DNA of 64,000 bases, taken from positions 496,001 through 560,000 of the forward strand of contig NW_019029000.1 in the NCBI RefSeq assembly GCF_002105155.1, read 5' to 3'. This document shows, piece after piece, positions 47,321 through 57,688 of this stretch. A program made the position numbers and the translations under genes. This stretch comes from Lobosporangium transversale. Its lineage: Eukaryota > Mortierellomycota > Mortierellomycetes > Mortierellales > Mortierellaceae. The notes below the pieces were generated by a model. It did no database searches and was not told where the DNA came from. It saw only the letters and a program-made list of their open reading frames with translations. How positions within the stretch are numbered: position 1 is the first letter of the stretch; each line of letters opens with the position of its first letter.

Positions 47321-49000
47321 ATGTTACTCGTCCTGCAAATAAATCTTTACACCAATCCTGATTTTTACATCTTTGACGGACAATCCACGGCATTCTCTCA
47401 TCAGAAGACACTATCGGCGATCTAAGAAAAGTAATCAAGAAGAAAAAAGAAATCGACTTCCGAGAGATTGCTGCCGACAAATTGAATCTCTTCCATGTCT
47501 CCATCATAATCGCTGACGATGAGGACGAAAAAACTATCACACTTTCAGAACACCCAGATGCAAAAAAGCTTCGTGCAACAAGCGAGCTCTCCAAAGTCTT
47601 TGGCGCCCCAGCAAAGAAAACCATCCATGTCATTGTTCAGTGACCACCAACTGAAACATCAGCATCCGATATGCACATCACATTTATCAGTTGTGATTGA
47701 ACTTATTTCTCGTTATCATTTAAGCTCTTTGCTCGTTGCAAGCGACATTCTCACACGACTGTTTTTTTTTTTTTTTTTTTTTTTTTTTTTGAAGACTCAG
47801 TAGAATTGACACAACTGCGAAGGCAACTTCCAGAACTTCGTGCTTCTTCAGCTTGTAAGTAAGGATGAGTTGATTACATTATACCAAATATCGCTATTGC
47901 TCTCGTGTTTCACTCTATATTATGAATGATTTTTCAACCCTTTGGAATTAGAGTAAAGCCTGATGAAGAGGCTATGTTCACGTGGACCGTTGATGACATT
48001 AAAACAATTACTCTTGATGATTTTAGGAAGTTTCTTGAAGCTCGGGTCTCGAAGATCCTCCAAAACCAATTACAGAAATCTTTGCCTACACTGGGCAGCA
48101 TGATGCTCCAACGTCTATCAAAGATGATCATAGATTACGTAATGTGCTCCATGTCTGCAAGGTGCACTCCAAGCGTATACTGACGATATCTTTGGAAAGT
48201 CCTAGGAAAAGCTTCTCCGAATGGAAGTTTGCCGACGTCTGTCATAAATATGATCTTTCTATTAACCCAGATCCAGATCTTCCACTGCTATTACCAGTGC
48301 TCCTATTCGAACTGAAACTTTGTCAATTGATATTTATTATTTTAATCTGAAACATCATAATTGACAGAGTTTCAGTTCGAATAGAAGCACTGGCTATTAC
48401 TAGAATTTGCCGAAATTGAAACAGCGCCATTGGATACAGCTGAACGCGTGCAAGCTTTTGAATCGCTTGTGAAGGAAGTTGAAGATAGAGCGCAAACACT
48501 CCTACTGGTCGGCTCAAATGAATCAACAAGGTCTCTGATCGTTGCGTCCTTTCTTGTATGCGCTACGAAGCTGTTCAAGTCAGACATGTACCTTGCGTGC
48601 GAAAAAAAATCTGGTCGGACGCCGAGGAAGTGCGCCAGTCGACTATTCTGTACATACAAGATTGAATATGGATTTTGTTCTCAATGTTACCGAGGTGAAG
48701 GAGGAAGACTTTAAACAAGGAGTAGGTAAGAACATTGTGCAACTCGATTCGATATTATCAGGAAAGAAACGAAAGAGGGCCTATGTTGATAATGTTGAGC
48801 CTCAAAGTCTGAAGTCATATGGCATTGTTACAGATGCTAAAGAGTGATGGTTCCTTGAATGTACGATGAATGCTGAAGAACAGGTATCTTTCAGGATGTC
48901 AAAGCTCGAGGAGGAATTGAACTTCGGCGGTAAATGGCAGAAAGATGCAAAGGTTGTCTTCCAAAAGCTTATTTGGCTGTTTTCCCAACAGATTCCATCA
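47321..49000 (+). pseudogene. Broken Crinkler (CRN)-type gene
   Basis: Pieces in order: a CRN ubiquitin-like N-terminal domain (47321-47640, with DTIGDLRKVIKKKKEIDF, AADKLNLFHVSI and AKKTIHVIVQ), a short VELTQLRRQLPELR segment (about 47800-47855), RVKPDEEAMFTW and ILTISLESPRKSFSEWKF (47950-48240), then LLVGSNESTRSLIVASFLV and GRRGSAPVDYSV with VTEVKEEDFKQGVG (48420-48720), a PD-(D/E)XK-like set of Asp and Glu-x-Lys, and LKSYGIVTDAKE (to 48846). Breaks include a frame change inside the N-terminal domain near 47410, one at the A8 run near 48602-48609, and a TGA at 48845-48847 after which similarity continues (WFLECTMNAEE). CRN proteins are secreted or nuclear effectors in oomycetes and chytrids; in this lineage their role is open. 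Some breaks may be introns. Confidence 0.7.
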
Positions 49001-49661
49001 TAAGACAGAAAAAAGGATAACCTTAATCTCAGCAAGAGAGTTAAGGCTTTTGAACTAAGTGCTTTGGGTTCCACCTCATCTCCGAGTGCTTTGGCCTCAA
49101 CCTCATCCAAGTGTCCCAACTAGAAAAGTTTAGTTTGTCAACACTTAAAAATAATGGCAATATACTGTGCTGTGCGCTGAAATCCTTTGTTGGTGTAAAA
49201 AGAGGTGTAGGTGTAAAAAAGTGATGCATCTATTTTTATTTTGGAGCATGATTGACACGTAAAAAACAATCTTCTTATATATCTTCTTATATATTAAAAC
49301 GAAACGGTGTCTGCGCGTGCCGAAATGTGGCTGCCATGAAGGCAAATTGGCTGCTATAAAGAGTGGCTTTGGCCCCAACATGGCTCCCTGGGTGGAAATA
49401 AAGAGGTATCTTATATGTAAATGAAAAGGGAAAATAAAGCATTGCAAATCTCGACACTAAAAAATTTTTGCTGGGGCTATTGATGCACTCTCTGAGTGCG
49501 GTACACCACACACGTTATTAAAGGTCATGTCAACAATGTACGATGCGAGTGTATATATTATGAGTCTGAACTCTTAGCATACTTTACCACTCTACACCTT
49601 CTTCTATCACATTCCTTGCTTTCACACACTTTACCTTCACATACCTTTCACTTTTCATTTG

Positions 49662-49695
<34 letters not shown>

Positions 49696-50549
49696 TATGT
49701 TCCATACATTCATCTGTCAGACCTTCGCCACCTGCCAAACGTTCTCGCACATCGAGCACACTACGGGTCATCAAAGCACGACAAGCTCGATGAGACGTGA
49801 GTTTTGAAGAGAGCTTGCGAGGAGGAGAACAGGCGGATGAAACTGAAAAGGAGGAGGAATATGGCTGGGCTTATAGGCCTATCGGCTCTGCCCTGCTTGC
49901 ATTGCTTGAACAGGAGATAGAAAAAGAGGAAGAAAGGAAAAATGAGAAAGAAAGGCTTAAGATTGCGGCCGAACTTCGATGTAGTGCTTGCTTGACGCAG
50001 GTTGCTCTCAGCAAGAATGTATTTGTCTTATTCTAAAGATAGCCAAGCTCAAGTCCTTGGTCTAACGGCACTCACTCCACCGAGTTGATCTCCAGCAGCC
50101 GTCCTGCATACCCCCACATGAACAACTGTTCGCTCTCTTTCAGCCCCATAATCCCCCTCACAAAAAAGGGACAAGAAACTTACGTACCATACTGAGGCAT
50201 TGTCTATAATAGAGGTAGCTAGAAAGCCAAGTAATGATCATAAAAGAATACCTCTAACACTGCAAAAGTAATGCTGGAAAGCCTATCTAAAACTATGGAA
50301 ATGATAATTTACATTACATAGTTCTTCTGCCAGTGTAACAGTCAAATTCAAGCATTTTCGCTTGCATACCCGCCAAAGCTAAAATGCTTAACTTTATTTT
50401 TATTATTGCATTAGGTGAGGAGAATGTCGGTTTATTCCAGGCGAAGGGACTACATATAATTCACGTTTATCCACTGTTCTCTACTTTTGCCACAATTACG
50501 TTTACTTTTTTTGGATCTTATTATCTATATTAGTTAAAGATCCCTCTCA
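49001..50549. other. Region with short coding-like fragments only
   Basis: 49660-49695 is an A run. Two overlapping frames at about 49700-50036 look protein-like (one Glu/Lys-rich, containing ALLEQEIEKEEERK) but I find neither a credible start nor a splice model, and no family is recognised. The rest shows nothing. Confidence 0.35.
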
Positions 50550-51550
50550 ATGCTACGCCTCATGGCCTGTAGCCTGTACAGCAGCGTCGGACATAGCAAG
50601 AGACTATGCCCTCAGAACGTAAGGAGTGTGGTAAGGCCTTTTTATATTTATGTTTTTGGAATATATTAATATTAATTATATTTTCTCAACTGATAGAGAC
50701 AGAACGAGTTTTCCCAATCGCATCGTTCCTCCTTCCATTCCGCGTCTGTGTGTGGGTGCAGTCGTCCAGGCCATGTGCGCAGCTCATACCCAAATAATGA
50801 AGCGTAAGTAATTTCGGTATTTAACAATCGTAGAGAACTTTTTTTTTTTTTTTTTTTTTTTTGACATGGTAGCTTATATACCTTCTATAACTTGAATAGC
50901 GCTACCAGGAACCATGAGTAGAATGTTGGGTCAATTCGAAGGCAAAGACTCCCTATTTTATATGCAAATGATTTTCATTAGTTTTTGATATTCTTTTTTT
51001 AACCTTCCATCATTATTACTTACACGCAAGGCAAGCACCGTCAACCAGCCTCCTACAGTGTATAAATGCAGTATCTGCAGTTGTCTAGGGGTAGTCGTAG
51101 ACCATGCCCAAGTAATAAAGGGTGAGTTTGATTTTCAACGGTTTGATTTTTTTCGTCTCATCAGTAGACCATTAATCCTTAGTTTTTTTCTTTTTTACTG
51201 CTTTAATAGCGTTGTTAGTAACTCAGTGCAAAATGACGCTAGGCCTGTGTGCACACGAAGTGTTGTTTTTGAAGATGATGAAGATGAAAATGAAAGACCC
51301 GTGCAAAGACAAAGATGTGCTACTTTTGTTCGTTTTATTGGCTTATTACATTATGCATTTTGCGTCCTTAATCTTACACTATTACCATTTACTACTGACC
51401 TTCAGAATACACGAGCGTAAAGGTGATCCTTCTGTTGAGGATGATCCTTCTACCGAAGATAATTCCTTTGCCGAAGACAACTTTCTACCACCCGCTAGAA
51501 AAAGGTTCCAGCAAGAGGTCCCAATATTATGTATTATATGTACCGCTTAG
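50550..51550 (+). pseudogene. Decayed CCHC zinc-knuckle gene
   Basis: Putative exons 50550-50618, 50697-50803 and one ending about 51120 each carry one knuckle-like unit: CSLYSSVGHSKRLCP, CGCSRPGHVRSSYP and, across a one-base frame break, CSICSCLG then SRRPCPSNK. The canonical pattern is CX2CX4HX4C; ligand positions are replaced by Tyr in units 1 and 2, and the His position of unit 3 is lost at the frame break. Exons 1 to 3 join in phase. A fourth block (about 51210-51540) encodes an acidic segment (VVFEDDEDENERP and SVEDDPSTEDN). Substituted ligands plus the frame break point to a dying gene. CCHC proteins bind nucleic acid; this could derive from a transposon or a host gene family. Confidence 0.5.
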
Positions 51551-52051
51551 AGCCAATGGTCAGTTGCCCTTATTGCAGTGCCTTCATGTTTATTGAAGAG
51601 TGTGTGTACAACGCAGTAGTATAAGCTGACCCGAATTTCCTTTGTGTTGTGGGGAGGTCAAGTGAATATTGCTCCGCTCGACCTTGATTTAACTTCTTGA
51701 TGGCCAGGGCGGCAAGGTAAGTTATTCCGTAAACACATATAAGCATATAACTGCGCTCTTTCGTTCACGTCCATGGAAGTGAATCTTGATAAAGACCTTG
51801 CAAACAACCTTATGGAGTGTAACGGTTATTTGTTGATAAGTGAGCATTACGGATATTTGCTTTCATAAGAAAATGTAAAGCAACTTGGAGTTGCACTTCG
51901 ATGCTGCTTTGTGTCAGTTTTATATCCAAGTTAAAATCAGATATTCATTCCCAAGGCAGTCAACAAAAGCGTTTCATATTATTGATTGGCAATAACAATA
52001 TATTTAACATAATAATGATTGATAGGAGAAAGCTACAGTTACAGAGTATTC
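51551..52051. other. Spacer, nothing recognised
   Basis: AT-rich sequence with no supported gene between the zinc-knuckle relic and the 3' end of the 52052 gene. Confidence 0.5.
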
Positions 52052-52311
52052 TTATTCCTGACCATCATCGGACAACGATAGCTCTGCCTTCCTTTTCCTA
52101 GGTGAAAAGATGATCCTTGGAGCAACGAGGCCTTGTGGGGGGACGACGACATCATCGTCACTATCGGCCAGGAAGGCCTCAAACCCTTCTCCAGCAACAC
52201 TCGACAATTGCTGTTGGACCTGGATGCTATAGCGGCGCATATGGTCCTACAATTTTGACAAACACAGTATATGTGGACTGTTGAATAGCAGTGCATATAT
52301 TTATATACATC

Positions 52312-52344
<33 letters not shown>

Positions 52345-54311
52345 GCTTACCGCATAGTGGAAAAGGGTAGAGAGAGTGTTGCCTTGTAGGAAGACCCGCA
52401 TCTGGAATGCATTGCTCGGTATGAACATTGCCTTTCGCGAGGCAACTCCTACACCAAGAAGACCATCGAATCCCTTCATGGCATACAAATAGCCTTGTAG
52501 TCCCCGTCCTTCCAAGATCAATGGATAACTCTTGGAGATATCCACACCTTTCAACTCCAACTTGCGCAGGATAGAGCCGTTGAGCCTGACGGATTTCCTT
52601 TGCTGCTGCTCCAAAGTAGCTTTGGTAGCGGTATTTGTCTTGAACTCGTTGATGGCGATTTCGATCCACTCGTCCAACTTCGTCTTGACGTGTATATCTA
52701 CTTTTCGCCCAACTATATTCTTGGTTGTTTTACCAAAGAAATTCTCGACAAATACCCGGGCGTCCTTGGATGCCTCGCATCCCAACTCTCCTCTAAGAGT
52801 GGATAAAGCGACGATACAGTTAGCAGGCATATAGATGTACTTTATATAAAAAGAAGAAAAAAGAGTTTGATGGGTTTAAATTCTTCAACCAAAGTGAAGT
52901 ACAGTGTAAATAAAGTGAAGAAGGGTACACAATAGGATTTATGCAATTAAACACGGTAGGAATATACATGGTATGTTTTTGAGCATTTTTACCGTTTAAA
53001 TGTAAGACTGGCTGATGAGCTTTTGCACATCTCGTCAGTTCTATTACATAAAATTCAGTAGAATGTTGAAAAACTTGGTTGATACCATGTATATTGAACA
53101 GAGCCTCATTCATTATAATTCCAGAGCGTCCTGTCTTCCATACTGGCTCTACTGGCTCTGTGCTGGTCATGGATCGATGCCCTCATAACATGTAGATTAG
53201 TAAACAAGTATCAAAAGGAGACATGATATACTACAATGCTTTATGTTAGAAATGTAGGTGTGAAACGCCTCTATCGGACAGCTAAGATTTCTATGTATTT
53301 TTACCCTGACCGAATGATCCTGAGTGTCTCTTTAGAGCATCCGTATCCTGAATTCTATCCTGACCAAAACCTGATTCTGATCCCGTATGCCTCTTTAAAG
53401 CAAACCACTATACAAAATAACGAAGAAACAAGAACACATGAAAGTATACGCAAAGATGAGAAAATATGTAGACACTTACATAAAAGGCCTCAGGTCTTTC
53501 CCTCCAAAGAGAATCCCTAATATCACCGCCCATGGCAAAACTGATGCCGCCTCTGAGAGAGGAAGAGAAAGTTGCTCAGTTCTTATTAATGAAATAAGAA
53601 AGTCAAGTATCTCCAACGCTTTCTCTTTAACAGTGCTGGTTGGACTGCCCTTTCTTCGACACTTTATAACATCAACTAGATGGCCCAATACCTCAACCTT
53701 CAGAGCTTCCAAGTCGGGCAAATCCTCATCACTCCCCATTGACTCTAGCAACAAAAGCTGCAATTCTTGGAGCTCATCAATCGGCGTAGAAAGATGAGGG
53801 TGGAGACACTCTTTCTTCACAGTTTTGGCAAGGTCGACTCCAGCTGGGGTGTCCTGAACTGTGTTGACGATGCCGGAAACCGCCACTCTATGTTCAATAT
53901 TTGTATAATGTGGAAGGTTAGTTTGAATAATGGCAGCATACAAAAAATAGGAGATTAAAGAATACATACAAGGCCTTTTTGCCTTTAGGATCGGAGTTCC
54001 CAGCTAACAATCCGTAGGCGTAATTGTACAGCTGCTCAAAGTCTAGCGATGGGTGGTCGACTTTATTGGTAGGGAGTTCGACATCCCTGCCATCTGCCTT
54101 AATTATATAAAAAGAAAAGGAAGAAAAAAAAAAGGAAAATGATTAGATTAAAGTCTAAAATTGACTAGGTCATTTACAAATATTCATACCTTGTCAAAAA
54201 TAAACTTGACCAAATCCCCAAATGGCAGAAAAAGAGCACTGTCATTCTCCAGCTCTGGCTCCGAATCTGATTCTAACTCTGATTCTGATTCGGATTCTGA
54301 TTCTGATTCTG

Positions 54312-54360
<49 letters not shown>

Positions 54361-54403
54361 CTCTGACTCTGATTCTTTAGATTTTAAAGTTGTAAGAATA
54401 TGG

Positions 54404-54479
<76 letters not shown>

Positions 54480-55112
54480 TACTTGGCAATCGCTCACCAT
54501 TATGTATGCTGCCTGTTGTTATAGTTATGGCTGTAGGTGTTGTTGTAGATGTCGTTGTAGATGTCGTTGTAGATGCTGTTGCAGATGTCATTGTTGATAG
54601 CTCTATCAGGTAAAAAGTATGAGTGTTCATGAAATGGGTCTCTGCAGGGCAACAACATGTGCATGATGAGCGTCCCGAAAACATACCTGTATTGAATCGT
54701 TCTTCGACTATCTTTGTATGCATGTGTGATGCAGCAAGCTCTTGCCGTGATATATTGGCAAGGAGTTTGTTGCCATGCTCTCTCTAGAAACAAATACAGA
54801 AGATAAATTAGTCTTATAACAAAGTGGCCCATGTGGCGAATTGACCTACTGTACCTCTTGAAGTTCTTTATCGACTATTTTCTCGAGCTCCATTGGTGTA
54901 TACTTGCGAAGTGCTTTATATAATTGACGCTTCTCTTGTGATGGGTGCTGTTGTAGGTAGCTCAAGGCGGCTCCACACCATATTTCGATTATGCGATCTT
55001 TTCGGTATATGTCAGAAAAACGCTTCATGAACGATACCAGTGAGATATCACGGGCTGCTGTTTCTTCGAGATATTCCTTCAAGCCAGGCAACATTGCGCG
55101 TTCAGAGATCTA
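52052..55112 (-). CDS. Multi-exon gene of unknown function, possibly decaying
   Basis: I recognise no named domain. Exon-like blocks on the minus strand: about 55112-54855 (LPGLKEYLEETAARDISLV), 54783-54687, a Thr/Ser block about 54605-54490, a Ser/Pro-Glu repeat block about 54375-54190 ending FIFDK, one at about 54095-53972 (LDFEQLYNYAYGLLAG), one at about 53890-53477 (ELQELQLLLLESMGS), short exons near 53160-53010 (EPVEPVWKTGRSGIIM, ELTRCAKAHQPVLHL), 52839-52351 (GCEASKDARVFVENF, LILEGRGLQGYLYAMKG) and 52246-52052 with a basic tail. Most junctions are GT-AG and in phase. I could not join the block at about 53010 to 52839, nor the first block to the upstream repeat, without a frame break. 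It resembles multicopy orphan proteins of Mortierella from memory. Confidence 0.55.
54252..54372 (-). repeat. Hexanucleotide repeat encoding Ser-Glu/Pro-Glu
   Basis: Tandem TCTGAT and TCTGGC hexamers on the plus strand. On the minus strand they encode alternating Ser/Pro and Glu, an expanding acidic tract inside the 52052 gene. Confidence 0.85.
54409..54477. repeat. (AAT)n microsatellite, about 23 units
   Basis: Uninterrupted AAT trinucleotides, most likely within an intron of the 52052 gene, just beyond the hexanucleotide repeat. Confidence 0.9.
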
Positions 55113-55194
55113 AAATCATGGAAAAAGGAAATATCAGGCACTACAAGTTCGCCATATTGCATCTTCGCGAGTAATCATGTACTGAGGACCGATG

Positions 55195-55445
55195 TGAATG
55201 ATTTGACCAAGTGAAGGTACGCCGTCGTTTAACACCAGAAGCAACGCTACCGGCACCCGACGCATTTCACCAGCATGCCTCTTGTCATAGGAAGATGGTG
55301 GCTAAGCTCTAAGAGCAGTACGTGGGCCAGCTTCACACATCCCCGAACCGTATGAAATGGCACGAGAGTGTGCATAACCATTCACAAGATTGTTCCCAAA
55401 TGTCTGACCAAGAGAGATGGGAGTCCCGTCCAGTCAAATCATGTG
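55195..55445. repeat. 251-bp exact direct repeat, copy 1
   Basis: Appears identical base for base to 55490-55740 (offset 295, 44-bp spacer). On the minus strand it contains MRRVPVALLLVLNDGVPSL, whose frame runs on out of this copy into unique sequence (HIGPQYMITREDAIW) toward the 52052 gene, so it is probably the 5' part of that gene. Confidence 0.9.
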
Positions 55446-55489
55446 TAAAAAAAAGAGGTAGAACGAGATTTTTATAACAGGAGTCAATA

Positions 55490-55740
55490 TGAATGATTTG
55501 ACCAAGTGAAGGTACGCCGTCGTTTAACACCAGAAGCAACGCTACCGGCACCCGACGCATTTCACCAGCATGCCTCTTGTCATAGGAAGATGGTGGCTAA
55601 GCTCTAAGAGCAGTACGTGGGCCAGCTTCACACATCCCCGAACCGTATGAAATGGCACGAGAGTGTGCATAACCATTCACAAGATTGTTCCCAAATGTCT
55701 GACCAAGAGAGATGGGAGTCCCGTCCAGTCAAATCATGTG
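55490..55740. repeat. 251-bp exact direct repeat, copy 2
   Basis: Second copy, upstream relative to the minus-strand gene. Its version of the same coding start runs into unrelated sequence after the shared segment, so it looks like a dead duplicate of the gene's 5' end. Confidence 0.9.
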
Positions 55741-55948
55741 AGGGAGGAAAAGAGATGGAAATGCGTTTTTTCGGTCGTCTTTGAAAATACTTAACTTTGA
55801 TTATGTGCTACGGGAGGAGATTAGGATCAATGTTAGTTGCTTTGGTTTGCGATATGATGTTAGCGGGCGTGAGCGGTTTAAATGTTATTGTTTTCTGAGA
55901 GGCGCGTTGTAAAAGGAAGTGAAGACAAAAGATAAATTATTATTATTA

Positions 55949-56048
55949 CAGGCCTTTCATTGCGTCTGAAAGAGCAAGTGACATTTGCCTTTCACGTACA
56001 TGTGCACTTCGTCCTCAGGCTAGTGACTAGCCTAACTGTAACACGCGT
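55949..56048 (-). repeat. Dispersed relic shared with 25795-25900
   Basis: Second copy of the short coding-like relic (minus strand PEDEVHMYVKGKCHLL), with small indels relative to the 25.8-kb copy. No intact frame surrounds it. Confidence 0.55.
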
Positions 56049-56535
56049 AATCAAGATTCGTATAGGAATCAAATGGAGATGCTGCGCGAAAATGATGAGA
56101 GTAGCTTAAAAAAAATTGTGCCAGGTATAAAGGCTCTGCCATTCCTCGGAAACAAAGAAACCTAATAATTCCAGATAACACAGCTCTTTAATATTGCTTA
56201 AACGAAGTGGCACCATTAAGAGTTTTAAGAGCTATAGTTTGCACCCTTGACTAAAGAGGGACCTAGTCTAGGTTAGGCCCAAAGACATCACAGTTTGGTA
56301 TTAATTAAGCAGTGCAAGATATGAGGTTTTTAATTGAAAATAAAAAAGGAATGTTTAACTGAGGTGAGTTGCCCCATTTTAACGTTTTTTTGTCACTTAT
56401 TTCGAAGCTCTAATATTTCGCTTTACTTTTTACATCAAAATGAAAATGAAGAACGTTTACAACGGTCTCTCTTTTTTTCTTAAAAGGGTGCAAAATGACA
56501 AGATTCAAGATTCGCAACGGTTCCACCCACGCGGG

Positions 56536-56724
56536 TTATGTGTTTTCAAACCTCATATATACTGGGCTCGCTGCCAAAGACGCCATTGCATTCGTAAGGG
56601 AGATAAGGCTTGCACCGTAGTATAGTCCTCTCTTGTTAATCTGGCAGATATAGTCGGCTTCACTAGAAGACATGAAAAAGAGAGCAACCAAAGTGATAGC
56701 AAGGATAGCCTGGAAGACCTTCAT
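56536..56724 (-). CDS. Putative small secreted protein
   Basis: 62 aa. Begins MKVFQAILAITLVALFFMSS, a clear n-h-c signal peptide, with likely cleavage after SEA at residue 23. The mature part is about 39 residues with a single Cys (YICQINKRG), so it is not a typical Cys-paired effector. A possible donor (GTATAT after AASP) could extend it through an unseen second exon. It stands alone in a relic-rich region. No family recognised; the role is unknown. Confidence 0.5.
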   Translation of the reverse strand: MKVFQAILAITLVALFFMSSSEADYICQINKRGLYYGASLISLTNAMASLAASPVYMRFENT

Positions 56725-57651
56725 TTTGAGGCAAGTGAGAGGAGTTGGAAGTAAAGGTGTTGTAGCTTATGGGTACTTTATGATGAGCTGAGGGTGTAGG
56801 TCAATAGCTTTGTCTTTCAGCCCTCTTATAATATAAAGCGCAAAAGACAATAATGTGAGTTATGAAGGGAAGAGTACGGCTTTGGAAAACAGATATATAC
56901 ACACATTAATTCTGCTGTTGATGATTCTGATGTGCTTGGCTCTAAGCTAAGTAAAGAGGGTCGATGTACTTTTTAGCAATATTCTGTTCCACTGTTGTGC
57001 CAACCATTGTTCCTTGAAACCCTTCTCCATTCCCTGGTTGCACTTGTATTTTCTCAGTTTTGATAACGAGGTTATTGATCTGTATTTATTGTGACAATAT
57101 CCTTTGGTGTGCCTTTTGCATGGTTTTTCCTCTCTCGCTAATCTCAGACCTAAGTTTCTCCCAACCAGAGTCTCTCGATGGTAGAAAGTTAAAAGGACTG
57201 CTTAAAGTGAAGGTTTGCTTTATAAAGCCAGGACCATGTAGATCCAATTGGTATCAATCACTCAAGGTACCTTTTGACGACCATAGTGGAACATGCGCGC
57301 ATGGAATCACGCTCACATTAACCTTTTTTCCTCTTTAAACTAGAAAAATGACAGCCAATCTCTTTTTCGTGTGCAAAACAATAATGTGAAGAAGGACAGG
57401 AGAAGGAGCTTCTTCTATCCTTTTGTTTTTCTCTTTTTGCGCTCTTCTTTATTGAGAAAGTATAATATCTACCTTTTATTTAAAGGTTTGAGCATTATAA
57501 TTAAAATGGATCTTCCTACCTGTCGAAGTTAACAGTAATTGAAGATTAGAGTATGTCAAGGTGATGGGGTATAAAGGTACAAAAGGAGATCTCCTTCCCT
57601 CTAGCATGCAAAGAAAAAAAAACCTCGAACGTCGTCCTATAGTCTTGAATC

Positions 57652-57688
<37 letters not shown>

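Noticed and set aside
49797-50036. Glu/Lys-rich frame as a separate gene
   Set aside because: A second overlapping frame is equally plausible, neither has a start or splice support, and coiled-coil composition alone is not enough.
54252-54477. Regular repeats that could suggest a CRISPR or minisatellite array
   Set aside because: They are simple hexamer and trinucleotide microsatellites without spacers, partly coding for Ser-Glu.
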